From: Dyella flagellata
GTDB lineage: Bacteria > Pseudomonadota > Gammaproteobacteria > Xanthomonadales > Rhodanobacteraceae
Reading direction: 5' to 3'
Assembly (NCBI RefSeq): GCF_030160275.1
Contig: NZ_BSOA01000018.1
Span: 62,001-126,000, forward strand
Length of the DNA stretch: 64,000 bases
Of this stretch, positions 34,088-42,001 are shown piece after piece (position 1 is the first letter of the stretch; each line of letters begins with the position of its first letter). The notes below the pieces were generated by a model. It made no database searches. It saw nothing but the letters and a program-made list of their open reading frames with translations, and was not told where the DNA came from. The position numbers were made by a program, and so were the translations under genes.

Positions 34088-35403
34088 TGGCCAACGTCTT
34101 CTCGAACGCTTTTTCTTCCTTGGGCGAATGGGTCAACGAGCGCGCACCCGGCTTGATGCCGGTGTACCGCAAGCACATGACCGAGTACTACGCGCCGAAA
34201 AACTTCAACCTCTGGTACTACTTCGGTTCGCTGGCCCTGCTGGTGCTGGTCAACCAGATTGTCACCGGCATCTTCCTCACCATGAACTACGACCCGAGCG
34301 CGAGCGGCGCGTTCGACTCGGTGCAGTACATCATGCGTGACGTGGAGTGGGGCTGGCTGATCCGCTACATGCACACCACGGGGGCATCGTTGTTCTTCGT
34401 GGTGGTCTACCTGCACATGTTCCGCGGCCTCATGTACGGCTCGTACCAGAAGCCGCGCGAGCTGGTGTGGCTGCTCGGCATGCTGATCTTCCTGGTGCTG
34501 ATGGCCGAAGCCTTCATGGGTTACGTGCTGCCATGGGGCAACATGTCGTTCTGGGGCGCGAAGGTGATCGTGTCACTGTTCGGCACCATCCCGGTGATCG
34601 GCAAGGATCTGGTCGAGTGGATCATGGGCGACTACCTGCCCGCCGACGCCACGCTCAATCGCTTTTTCGCCCTGCACGTGATCGCGCTGCCGCTGGTGCT
34701 GTTGCTGCTGGTGGTCTTGCACCTGGCCGCTCTGCATGAAGTGGGTTCGAACAACCCCGATGGCGTGGACGTGAAGCACGGTCCGAAGGGCAACCGCTGG
34801 GATCCGACCAAGCCGGCCGACGGCATTCCGTTCCATCCGTATTACACGGTGAAGGATCTGGTCGGCGTAGGTCTGTTCCTTGCCATCGCCGCCTTCATCA
34901 TCTTCTTTCAGCCGACCTTCGGCGGATGGTTCCTCGAACACGACAACTCGGTGCCGGCGAACAACCTTGTCACGCCGGCGCAGATCAAGCCAGTGTGGTA
35001 CTTCACCGCGTTCTACGCGATCGTGCGCATGATTCCTTCGGCCTTGGGCACCGCGGTGTGGGGCGTGCTGGGCATGTTCGGCGCGATTGTGCTGCTGTTC
35101 CTGATGCCATGGATCGACGGCGGCAAGGTCAAGTCGATCCGCTATCGTGGCACCGGCTACAAGGTGGCATTGGGCTTGTTCGTGCTGGCGTTTTTCGGGC
35201 TGGTGCTGATCGGCACCGATTCCACCGCCGAGCTGATTCCGATGCTGTTTGGCGCGGGCGTCGACGTCACCTCGCTGGAGAACCTGTTCGGCCGCGTGAT
35301 GGTGCTGATCTACTTCGGATTCTTCGTATTCCTGTGGCTGTATACGCATCTTGGCTGGGAAAAGACCAAGCCGGTTCCGGAACGGGTGACGACGCATGAC
35401 TAA
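34087..35403 (+). CDS. petB: Ubiquinol-cytochrome c reductase cytochrome b subunit
   Basis: 438-residue diheme membrane subunit of complex III, which oxidises quinol at the Qo site and reduces quinone at Qi. Heme-ligating histidines lie in helix B (RYMHTTGASLFF and VVYLHMFRG) and helix D (FALHVIALP and VVLHLAALHEVGSNNPDG). The Qo-site PEWY signature of many cytochromes b reads QIKPVWYFTAFYAIVR here, with PVWY. It is translationally coupled to petA and overlaps petC by 8 bases. A C-terminal pair of extra helices after the core is normal for proteobacterial enzymes. Confidence 0.97.
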   Translation: MANVFSNAFSSLGEWVNERAPGLMPVYRKHMTEYYAPKNFNLWYYFGSLALLVLVNQIVTGIFLTMNYDPSASGAFDSVQYIMRDVEWGWLIRYMHTTGASLFFVVVYLHMFRGLMYGSYQKPRELVWLLGMLIFLVLMAEAFMGYVLPWGNMSFWGAKVIVSLFGTIPVIGKDLVEWIMGDYLPADATLNRFFALHVIALPLVLLLLVVLHLAALHEVGSNNPDGVDVKHGPKGNRWDPTKPADGIPFHPYYTVKDLVGVGLFLAIAAFIIFFQPTFGGWFLEHDNSVPANNLVTPAQIKPVWYFTAFYAIVRMIPSALGTAVWGVLGMFGAIVLLFLMPWIDGGKVKSIRYRGTGYKVALGLFVLAFFGLVLIGTDSTAELIPMLFGAGVDVTSLENLFGRVMVLIYFGFFVFLWLYTHLGWEKTKPVPERVTTHD

Positions 35404-36136
35404 GCGCTACATTTCCTTATTCGCGCTGGCGTTTGGCCTGCTGCTCGGCACCTCGGCCGCCATGGCCGAAGGTCCGGAACTGCCTGATGCAGGCACCAAC
35501 CTGCGCGATACGGCTTCGCTGCAGCGCGGCGCGCACATCTTTTTCAACTACTGCGTAGGCTGTCATTCACTCAAGTATCTGCGCTACGAGCGCATCGCGG
35601 ACGACCTCGGACTGACCCAGGACGAGGTGATGAAGAACCTCGACTTCACCGGGGGTAAGTTCGGCGATCCGGTGGTTTCGCACATGCCGCCCGAGGACGC
35701 GCAGAAGTTCTTCGGCAAGGCGCCGCCGGATCTCTCGCTGGAGGTTTCGGCCAAGGGCGAGAATTGGGTATTCGCCTATCTCAATGCCTTCTACCTCGAC
35801 CCCAAGAGCCCGATCGGCTGGAACAACACCGTCCTGCCCAATGCGGCCATGCCGTTCCCCTTGTGGGAGCTGCAGGGCGAGCAGGTGCCGGTAATGAAGC
35901 CGGCTACCCCGGGCGACGATCCGCAGATCGAAAAGCTCACGCTGCTTCATCCCGGCAAGCTGACGCCGGAGCAGTACCAGCAGGCCGCCCGCGACGTCAC
36001 CAACTTCCTGCAATACGCCTCCGAGCCGGCCGCGCTTGAGCGTCGCCATTACGGCATCTGGGTGGTGCTGTTCCTGCTGGGCTTCACCTTCCTGGCGTAC
36101 TTGCTGAAGAAGGAATATTGGAAGGACGTCCACTGA
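35396..36136 (+). CDS. petC: Ubiquinol-cytochrome c reductase cytochrome c1
   Basis: 246-residue c-type cytochrome that passes electrons from the Rieske centre to soluble cytochrome c. It has a signal peptide (SLFALAFGLLLGTSAAMA), the heme attachment site CVGCH at about residues 52-56, the distal Met region NAAMPFPLWELQGEQ, and a C-terminal anchor (YGIWVVLFLLGFTFLAYLL). It is the last of the three overlapping pet genes. Two hairpins separate it from sspA. Confidence 0.97.
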   Translation: MTKRYISLFALAFGLLLGTSAAMAEGPELPDAGTNLRDTASLQRGAHIFFNYCVGCHSLKYLRYERIADDLGLTQDEVMKNLDFTGGKFGDPVVSHMPPEDAQKFFGKAPPDLSLEVSAKGENWVFAYLNAFYLDPKSPIGWNNTVLPNAAMPFPLWELQGEQVPVMKPATPGDDPQIEKLTLLHPGKLTPEQYQQAARDVTNFLQYASEPAALERRHYGIWVVLFLLGFTFLAYLLKKEYWKDVH

Positions 36137-36137
36137 C

Positions 36138-36203
36138 GTCCCCTTAGAAAAGCTAAAGAAGGGACTTGTGGCCGCGGGGTGGCACACGCCATCCTTGCGG
36201 CCA
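36138..36203 (+). promoter_or_regulatory. Two consecutive hairpins between petC and sspA
   Basis: The first stem pairs GTCCC (36138-36142) with GGGAC (36161-36165). The second is strong: TGGCCGC (36169-36175) with GCGGCCA (36197-36203), extended inward by GGGTGGC/GCCATCC (one G-T wobble) around an ACAC loop. The second ends 7 bases before the sspA Shine-Dalgarno (36211-36217). There is no T-run, so this looks like an mRNA-processing, attenuation or stability element rather than a plain terminator. Confidence 0.6.
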
Positions 36204-36224
36204 AACTTAAGGGGAGGAAAGTGC

Positions 36225-36851
36225 ATGGTCCAGAACGCTCGTTCCCGGACGGTACTCGCCCTGTACACCGCTGCCGATGACATCCAGTGTCATCGAGTGC
36301 GGCTGGTGCTGGCCGCGAAAGGAGTCGCCTATGACCTGGTCGTGGTCGACCCGGCCAAGCCCTCCCAGGACCTGCTCGATCTGAACCCCTATCACACCCT
36401 GCCGACCCTGGTGGATCGCGAGCTTACGCTGTACGACACCTCCGTCGTGTGCGAGTACCTCGACGAGCGCTACCCGCATCCGCCGCTGATGCCGATCGAT
36501 CCGCTTTCCCGCGCCAGGTTGCGGCTGGCGGCGGTGCGTATCGAACGCGACTGGCTGCCGGAAATCGAACATATCAAGGCTGGCGGCCGCCCAGCGGACG
36601 TGGCTCGCAAGCGACTGCGCGAACAGCTACTGACCGCATTGCCCTTGTTCAAGGCGTCCAAGTTCTTTCTCAATCCGGAAATGAGCCTGGCCGATTGCCT
36701 GGTGACGCCGGTGGTGTGGAGGCTGCCCTCCCTGGGGGTCGACCTGGGTCGCGAAGGCAAGCCGATCATGGACTACGGCGAGCGCCTGTTCCACAGTCAG
36801 GGGTATGCTCGCAGTCTGACGGCACAAGAAAAGGCTTTGAGGACCCTCTGA
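36225..36851 (+). CDS. sspA: Stringent starvation protein A
   Basis: 208-residue glutathione S-transferase-fold protein that binds RNA polymerase and reprograms transcription under starvation and acid stress. N-terminal thioredoxin-like part: VLALYTAADDIQCHRVRLVLAAKG, with LNPYHTLPTLVDRELTLYDTSVVCEYLDERYPHPPL following; these are hallmark SspA stretches. The ATG at 36225 has a perfect GGGGAGG 7 bases upstream. Its last codons and stop lie in the left arm of a 290-bp inverted-repeat structure, so the C-terminus KALRTL may have been reshaped. sspB lies 306 bp downstream, a longer gap than usual for this pair. Confidence 0.96.
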   Translation: MVQNARSRTVLALYTAADDIQCHRVRLVLAAKGVAYDLVVVDPAKPSQDLLDLNPYHTLPTLVDRELTLYDTSVVCEYLDERYPHPPLMPIDPLSRARLRLAAVRIERDWLPEIEHIKAGGRPADVARKRLREQLLTALPLFKASKFFLNPEMSLADCLVTPVVWRLPSLGVDLGREGKPIMDYGERLFHSQGYARSLTAQEKALRTL

Positions 36852-37129
36852 TCTATTCCTAGGTACCCGTCACCGCACGGTATGCGCGCCTCGCTTCGTC
36901 GCGGCGGCGAAGGCATACTGGTGGTATATGTCTAGACGGCGGGGCGAAGCGAGGCGCGCATGCCGTGCGGCCCCAACATTTAGAATTTAAAGACGGGGTG
37001 ACGTCCAGAAGGCCCGCAGGACGTGCCACGTGGCTTGAACAGACGGCCTTACTGCCCTGTGCCACGCGACACGCCCTGCGGGCCTTCTGGACGTCATGCC
37101 GGGCACGTAGGAATAGATCAGAGGGTCCT
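36840..37129. repeat. Nested inverted-repeat element between sspA and sspB
   Basis: The outer arms 36840-36869 and 37100-37129 pair over 30 bp with two mismatches. Inside are a hairpin of about 27 bp (36873-36899 with 36943-36970), a small hairpin in 36971-36998 (CCCC...GGGG with an A/T inner stem), and a 36-bp hairpin (36999-37034 with 37061-37096, three mismatches). The loops themselves can fold. The result is a closed multi-branched structure on either strand. No transposase and no convincing gene lie within it. The left arm covers the sspA stop and the right arm ends 4 bases before a possible sspB GTG start. It could be a non-autonomous mobile element or a structured RNA. Confidence 0.9.
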
Positions 37130-37157
37130 TAAGGTGACCAACCAGCAACACCCAAAT

Positions 37158-37589
37158 ATGAGTTCCAATCGCCCGTACCTGCTGCGGGCGATCTACGACT
37201 GGATCAGCGACAACAACCTCACCCCCTACATGCTGGTCGACGCCACCCGCAATGGCGTGCGGGTGCCGCCGCACGTGATCAAGAACGGGCAAGTGGTGCT
37301 CAACCTGGCCATGCGCGCCGTCGCCAACCTGGACCTGGGCAACGAGTGGATCAGTTTCCAGGCGCGTTTTTCCGGGGTCAGCCACAGCATCCAGATTCCG
37401 GTGCCGGCGGTGCTGGCCCTGTATGCGCAGGAAAACGGGCAGGGCATGATGTTCCCGGCTGAAGACGAGGAACATAGCGGCGAGCCGCCGAGCGACACGC
37501 CGCCTTCGCCGCCCGAGCCGGAACCGCCTACCGGAGATGGGGACAAGCCGAAGCGGGGTGGTGGCTCGCATCTGCGGGTGGTGAAGTAG
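37158..37589 (+). CDS. sspB: ClpXP adaptor SspB
   Basis: Adaptor that delivers ssrA-tagged proteins to ClpXP. The substrate-binding domain has RPYLLRAIYDWISDNNLTPYMLVD, GQVVLNLAMRAVANL and PAVLALYAQENGQGM, matching E. coli SspB closely. A flexible acidic and proline-rich linker follows, then the ClpX-binding tail SHLRVVK at the extreme C-terminus. The start is uncertain: ATG 37158 gives a normal N-terminus but has no clear ribosome site; GTG 37134, just after the inverted repeat, would add 8 residues. The inverted repeat directly upstream may affect its expression. Confidence 0.93.
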   Translation: MSSNRPYLLRAIYDWISDNNLTPYMLVDATRNGVRVPPHVIKNGQVVLNLAMRAVANLDLGNEWISFQARFSGVSHSIQIPVPAVLALYAQENGQGMMFPAEDEEHSGEPPSDTPPSPPEPEPPTGDGDKPKRGGGSHLRVVK

Positions 37590-37632
37590 CTTTCGTTCCT
37601 GCCCGGAAAGGGGAGGCTAGCTGTCGAGCTGC

Positions 37633-37726
37633 AAGGTATCGGCCTACTCCTATAAGCCGTGCCGGATGCTTGCGATAGCCGCCCCCAGGCATTTCCTCTA
37701 AGGTATCGGCTTTCTCCTACAAGCCG
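37633..37726. repeat. Two 27-bp hairpin repeats before the first permease
   Basis: Copies at 37633-37659 and 37700-37726, 40 bases apart, both of the form AAGGTATCGGC-(T-rich)-CTCCTA-AAGCCG, which folds as CGGCTT/AAGCCG. On the minus strand each reads GGCTTRTAGGAG, close to the TGTAGGAG heads of Pseudomonas REP elements. The second ends 6 bases before the permease ATG, which has no ordinary Shine-Dalgarno. Confidence 0.75.
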
Positions 37727-37732
37727 CCTCGC

Positions 37733-39133
37733 ATGTCCGACGTCCACGAGCATCCGGATCACCTCCGTCGCAGCCTGTCCAATCGCCATCTGCAATTGAT
37801 CGCCATCGGCGGCGCGATCGGCACCGGCCTGTTCATGGGCTCGGGCAAGACGATCAGCCTGGCCGGGCCTTCGATCCTGCTGGTGTATCTGATCATCGGC
37901 GTGATGCTGTTCTTCGTGATGCGCGCGATGGGCGAGCTGTTGCTGTCGAACCTTCAGTACAAGTCGTTCATCGACTTTTCGACCGACTTGCTGGGTCCCT
38001 GGGCGGGTTTCTTCTGCGGCTGGACGTATTGGTTCTGTTGGATCGTCACTGCCATCGCGGACGTGATCGCCATCGCGTCCTATGCGCAGTTCTGGTTCCC
38101 TGGCCTGGTGCCGTGGGTGCCGGCGCTGTTGTGCGTGTTGTTGCTGCTGGCGCTGAATCTCACCGCCGTACGCGTATTCGGCGAGCTGGAGTTCTGGTTT
38201 GCATTGGTCAAGATCGTCGCGATCATGGCCTTGATTGCGACCGGCTTCGGCATGGTGGCGTTCGGGTTTACCTCGCCCTCGGGCCATCATGCTGCGCTGG
38301 CCAATCTGTGGAACGATGGCGGTTTGTTTCCCACTGGCGTAGGCGGTTTCTTCGCCGGTTTTCAGATCGCGGTATTCGCCTTCGTCGGCATCGAGCTGGT
38401 GGGCACCACGGCGGCGGAAACGGCCGATCCTACGCGCAACCTGCCCAAGGCGATCAACTCAATCCCGGTACGCATCATCCTTTTCTATGTGCTAGCGCTG
38501 GTGGTGATCATGGCCGTGACGCCGTGGCGCCTGGTGCAGCCGGGCAGGAGTCCGTTCGTGGAGTTGTTCATGCTGGCCGGCATTCCCGCGGCAGCCAGCC
38601 TGATCAACTTCGTGGTGCTGACTTCGGCGACCTCTTCAGCCAACAGCGGCATCTTCTCCACCAGCCGCATGCTCTACGGCTTGGCTGAGGAAAGCCACGC
38701 ACCGCGCGTGTTCGGACGCTTGTCGCGGGCGGCGGTGCCTTCGTATGGTCTGCTGTTTTCCTGCATCTGTTTGCTGCTGGGTGCCGCACTGATTTACGTG
38801 ATCCCCAACCTGGTGACGGCTTTTACCCTGGTGACCACGCTGTCGGCGGTGCTTTTCATGTTCGTGTGGTCGCTGATCCTGGTGGCCTACATGGCGTACC
38901 GCCGCAAGCGACCGCAGTTGCATGCCGCTTCCACCTACAAGATGCCGGGCGGTGTGCTGATGTGCTGGGTGTGCCTGGCGTTCTTCGCATTCGTGCTGTG
39001 GCTGCTGACCTTGCAGGCGGATACGCGCCAGGCCCTCGTGGCCAGCCCGGTGTGGTTTGTCATCTTGGCGGTGTCTTACTGGTGGAAGGGACGCCGTGCA
39101 GCCGTTTCCGCTCCCCTTCAAGGCGAGGGTTAG
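37733..39133 (+). CDS. cycA: CycA-type amino acid permease (D-Ser/D-Ala/Gly), copy 1
   Basis: APC-superfamily proton symporter of 466 residues with about 12 helices. It follows E. coli CycA almost residue for residue in SNRHLQLIAIGGAIGTGLFM, AGPSILLVYLIIGVMLFFVM, FVGIELVGTTAAETADP and SANSGIFSTSRMLYGLAEE. It would import D-alanine, D-serine and glycine. The C-terminus SAPLQGEG ends in C/G-rich repeat-like sequence. A second copy follows 152 bp downstream with the same leader, so this is a tandem duplication. No glycine riboswitch was recognised upstream. Confidence 0.93.
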   Translation: MSDVHEHPDHLRRSLSNRHLQLIAIGGAIGTGLFMGSGKTISLAGPSILLVYLIIGVMLFFVMRAMGELLLSNLQYKSFIDFSTDLLGPWAGFFCGWTYWFCWIVTAIADVIAIASYAQFWFPGLVPWVPALLCVLLLLALNLTAVRVFGELEFWFALVKIVAIMALIATGFGMVAFGFTSPSGHHAALANLWNDGGLFPTGVGGFFAGFQIAVFAFVGIELVGTTAAETADPTRNLPKAINSIPVRIILFYVLALVVIMAVTPWRLVQPGRSPFVELFMLAGIPAAASLINFVVLTSATSSANSGIFSTSRMLYGLAEESHAPRVFGRLSRAAVPSYGLLFSCICLLLGAALIYVIPNLVTAFTLVTTLSAVLFMFVWSLILVAYMAYRRKRPQLHAASTYKMPGGVLMCWVCLAFFAFVLWLLTLQADTRQALVASPVWFVILAVSYWWKGRRAAVSAPLQGEG

Positions 39134-39186
39134 AGTAAGTCGCATCGTTGTGCATTGGCGATGCGCTGCATCGTGAGGCTTTTCTC

Positions 39187-39280
39187 AAGGGATCGGCTTT
39201 CCCTTACAAGCTGCTGCGCGCGTTAGCGATTCCTGCCTTGCAGCATTTTCTCTAAGGTGCTGCCATTTCCTGCAGGTTGC
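39187..39280. repeat. Two 27-bp hairpin repeats before the second permease
   Basis: Copies at 39187-39213 and 39254-39280 correspond in order, length and 40-base spacing to those before the first permease (the last one more diverged). This shows that the leader was duplicated together with the gene. The second copy ends 5 bases before the ATG. Confidence 0.7.
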
Positions 39281-39285
39281 TCCGC

Positions 39286-40692
39286 ATGTCCGCCAGCTCT
39301 TCTCACCCCGACCACCTCCGCCGCAGCCTGTCCAATCGCCATCTGCAATTGATCGCCATCGGCGGCACGATCGGTACCGGCCTGTTCATGGGCTCGGGCA
39401 AGGCGATCAGCCTGGCCGGGCCTTCGATCCTGCTGGTGTATCTGATCATCGGCGTGATGCTGTTCTTCGTGATGCGCGCGATGGGCGAGCTATTGCTCTC
39501 TAACCTTCAGTACAAGTCGTTCATCGACTTTTCGACCGACTTGCTGGGTCCCTGGGCGGGCTTCTTCTGCGGCTGGACGTATTGGTTCTGTTGGATCGTC
39601 ACTGTCATCGCGGAGGTGGTCGCCATCGCCTCCTATGCTCAATTCTGGTTCCCTGGCCTGATGCCGTGGGTGCCGATACTGCTGTGCGTGCTGTTGTTGC
39701 TGGCCCTGAATCTTACCGCCGTGCGTTGGTTCGGTGAGTTGGAATTCTGGTTCGCGCTGATCAAGATCGTGGCGATCATGGTGTTGATCGTGGTCGGCTT
39801 GGGCATGGTGATATTCGGGTTCACCTCACCCTCGGGCCAGCATGCCCAGCTGGCGAATTTGTGGAACGACGGTGGCTTGTTCCCTACCGGCATAGGTGGT
39901 TTGTTCGCCGGTTTCCAGCTCGGCGTATTCGCGTTTGTCGGCATCGAGCTGGTAGGTACCGCTACGGCGGAAACGGCCGATCCCACGCGCAACCTGCCCA
40001 AGGCGATCAACGCTATTCCGCTGCGCTTGCTTTTGTTCTATGTGCTGGCGCTGGTCGTGATCATGGCGGTGACACCGTGGCGCCTGGTGCAGCCGGGCAG
40101 GAGTCCGTTCGTGGAGTTGTTCATGCTGGCCGGCATTCCCGCGGCAGCCAGCCTGATCAACCTCGTGGTGCTGACCTCGGCGACCTCCTCGACCAATAGC
40201 GGTGTCTTTTCCACCAGCCGCATGCTTTTCGGGCTGGCCGAAGAAAACCACGCACCGCGTCTGTTCGCGCGCTTGTCCCAGGCCGCAGTGCCTTCGCATG
40301 GCTTGCTGTTTTCCTGCATCTGCTTGCTGCTGGGCGCCATGCTGGTTTACCTGGTGCCCAATTTGGTGACGGCTTTCACCCTGGTGACCACGCTGTCGGC
40401 GGTGCTTTTCATGTTCGTGTGGTCGCTGATCCTGGTGGCCTACATGGCGTACCGCCGCAAGCGGCCGCAGCTGCATGCCGCCTCCACGTACAAGATGCCG
40501 GGCGGTGTGCTGATGTGCTGGGTGTGCCTGGCGTTCTTCGCATTCGTGTTGTGGCTGCTGACCTTGCAGGCGGATACGCGCCAGGCATTGCTGGCCAGCC
40601 CGGTATGGTTTGTGCTGCTGGCTATTGCATATGGATGGAAAGTGCGCTGCGCCGCGAGGGCGGCGCCCTCTCCCCTTGGGGAAGAGGGCTAG
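39286..40692 (+). CDS. cycA: CycA-type amino acid permease, copy 2
   Basis: 468-residue paralogue of the preceding permease, nearly identical in long stretches (for example DFSTDLLGPWAGFFCGWTYW and the C-terminal third). It differs in places such as TATAETADP for TTAAETADP, and NAIPLRLLLF for NSIPVRIILF. The ATG at 39286 is preferred over an in-frame TTG at 39277. Many identical codon blocks alongside diverged ones suggest an older duplication partly homogenised by gene conversion. The last codons (PSPLGEEG and stop) lie inside a C/G-rich palindrome. Substrate range may differ between the copies. Confidence 0.93.
   Translation: MSASSSHPDHLRRSLSNRHLQLIAIGGTIGTGLFMGSGKAISLAGPSILLVYLIIGVMLFFVMRAMGELLLSNLQYKSFIDFSTDLLGPWAGFFCGWTYWFCWIVTVIAEVVAIASYAQFWFPGLMPWVPILLCVLLLLALNLTAVRWFGELEFWFALIKIVAIMVLIVVGLGMVIFGFTSPSGQHAQLANLWNDGGLFPTGIGGLFAGFQLGVFAFVGIELVGTATAETADPTRNLPKAINAIPLRLLLFYVLALVVIMAVTPWRLVQPGRSPFVELFMLAGIPAAASLINLVVLTSATSSTNSGVFSTSRMLFGLAEENHAPRLFARLSQAAVPSHGLLFSCICLLLGAMLVYLVPNLVTAFTLVTTLSAVLFMFVWSLILVAYMAYRRKRPQLHAASTYKMPGGVLMCWVCLAFFAFVLWLLTLQADTRQALLASPVWFVLLAIAYGWKVRCAARAAPSPLGEEG
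40665..40689. repeat. C/G-rich palindrome forming the permease 2 C-terminus
   Basis: Stem GCCCTC(T)CCCC with GGGGAAGAGGGC (one bulge) around TT, immediately followed by the TAG stop at 40690-40692. It is the same family as 26145-26167, here read as coding sequence. Confidence 0.7.
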
Positions 40693-40751
40693 GTAGCTTG
40701 CCGGAAGCAGGACTGACATCCCAGTCATGCTCGTTTTTGACGCGCTGTCGG

Positions 40752-41579
40752 CTACTGAAAAACAGCAACCTGTCCCATTCCTGTACGGCAGAAAGCTGGA
40801 ATACATCCTTCCAGAGTGGTGGGATAGAAACCGGGAGCGGGGCCGGAAAGACAATTCACATACGGTGATATCGCCCCTGTTTGACCTGCGCTAGCGGGAT
40901 CGGCGGATCGCATAACGCACCTCCCCATAACGGTCAGCTTTGCAGAAACCATGCCTGCAACCGTAGTTCCATAATAGGACGTGCCAATGGTAAAGAAATT
41001 CTGGTTGACAATTACGCTGGTGTTAGGCGCTACAGGGGTTACGTAATTGGGAGTTGCCTGCAAGCCGCCGGAGATATTTGTCTGACTTTCTCCATTATTT
41101 TTGAGTTTGGGCGACTCTTTGAATGTGCCGTTCACTATGGCGCCAGCTTTAGGCAGGTATTTAGAAGCTTTTGAATTGGGTTGTTTACAAGACCCACCAT
41201 CCAGTGTCTCCTCGCTAATGACGACCTGAGACTGATTGGTAACGTCTATGCCTCCCATTTTTTGACAGATTTTTTGTCGATATACATCAGCGTCTTCAGG
41301 CTGTTGCCCCGGCACCAAGAGTAGGTCGCCATTTTCCAATTTTTTTAGCACCTGCCCGATCCGTATTTTCTTGTCAGGTTCGTCAGGGCTGTCGACTTCG
41401 ATCGAGCGGCGAATGATGGTCTCACCATCGGCATTGATTTTTTCGGCATAAGAGACGACGCCGGGGACCGTGGCAGGAGTAAATTTCTTGTCTTCGGCGT
41501 TTTGTTGTTGTGCTGTGCCGAACGAGGGAAAAGTGGCGCAAAGCAAAGCACCAGACGAAATGACCATATATGATTTCAT
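40752..41579 (-). CDS. Orphan exported protein of unknown function
   Basis: 275 residues with a signal peptide (MKSYMVISSGALLCATFPSFGTAQ, cut near TAQ). No family is recognised. The first half is charged and has KKIRIGQVLKKLENGDLLLVPGQQPEDADVYRQKIC. The second half is rich in Gly, Ser, Asn and Thr (for example VAPNTSVIVNQNFFTIGTSYYGTTVAGMVS). It has six cysteines, three of them near the C-terminus, as in a disulfide-bonded periplasmic or surface protein. It looks AT-richer than its neighbours and stands alone between the permeases and nadC, which suggests acquisition. It overlaps nothing and is preceded by a 36-codon frame whose stop lies in its ribosome binding region. Confidence 0.7.
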   Translation of the reverse strand: MKSYMVISSGALLCATFPSFGTAQQQNAEDKKFTPATVPGVVSYAEKINADGETIIRRSIEVDSPDEPDKKIRIGQVLKKLENGDLLLVPGQQPEDADVYRQKICQKMGGIDVTNQSQVVISEETLDGGSCKQPNSKASKYLPKAGAIVNGTFKESPKLKNNGESQTNISGGLQATPNYVTPVAPNTSVIVNQNFFTIGTSYYGTTVAGMVSAKLTVMGRCVMRSADPASAGQTGAISPYVNCLSGPAPGFYPTTLEGCIPAFCRTGMGQVAVFQ

Positions 41580-41585
41580 GAGGCA

Positions 41586-41696
41586 TCACCTGCAATGTAA
41601 TGAAATTGGAGTGATGTGGGCATCAGGTGTTACGGTCCACGCCAGGAATGCGGCAGCAACCAAACCCAGGGACATAGCATTGAATGGCGGGTTCAT
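41586..41696 (-). CDS. Possible 36-residue hydrophobic peptide upstream of the orphan exported protein
   Basis: Small frame MNPPFNAMSLGLVAAAFLAW... ending SLHCR. It has GAGG 8 bases before its ATG, a hydrophobic stretch of about 13 residues, and a TGA embedded in AGGTGATG, which acts as ribosome site for the following gene. Coupled translation of the two is plausible. It could be a small membrane peptide or only a translational leader. Confidence 0.45.
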   Translation of the reverse strand: MNPPFNAMSLGLVAAAFLAWTVTPDAHITPISLHCR

Positions 41697-41913
41697 AAAA
41701 GCTACCTCGATCAAGAGGGACGAGAGCGTTCATAAGAAAAGCGTCATCGCTAAGGCGCAAGGACTAAGCCTTGAAATTTAGCGCTCGCGTGCAAAAAAAG
41801 TCATTTGAGACAAATCGTAGGTCATGCGGAATAGTGAGTCACGCGTAGGTGTGGTAAACAATTGGGATGTTTGGCCTGCGCGAATCCGACTCCACTCCTT
41901 TTCGAGAAGAAGC
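41697..41913. other. Intergenic region without recognisable gene
   Basis: AT-richer stretch upstream of the orphan exported gene. It probably carries its promoter, but no convincing -35/-10 pair was found. A REP doublet begins at 41914. Confidence 0.4.
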
Positions 41914-41987
41914 GTAGGCTGAGATGGCAATCCCTGCATTGGCGTGCTGGCAAATATCGTGATGCTGGGATTGTCATCCAAGCCTAC
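41914..41987. repeat. GTAG REP doublet (copy D)
   Basis: Outer GTAGGCT and AGCCTAC arms are intact, with several changes in the hairpins (GAGATGGCAATCCC; GGGATTGTCATCC). It lies 15 bp from the DUF3301 gene stop. Confidence 0.8.
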
Positions 41988-42001
41988 GGTGTTTGCCCCC
42001 G

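Noticed and set aside
37600-37732. Glycine riboswitch before the CycA-type permeases
   Set aside because: A tandem structure upstream of a glycine transporter made this worth testing, but the conserved glycine aptamer cores are absent; only short hairpin repeats are present.
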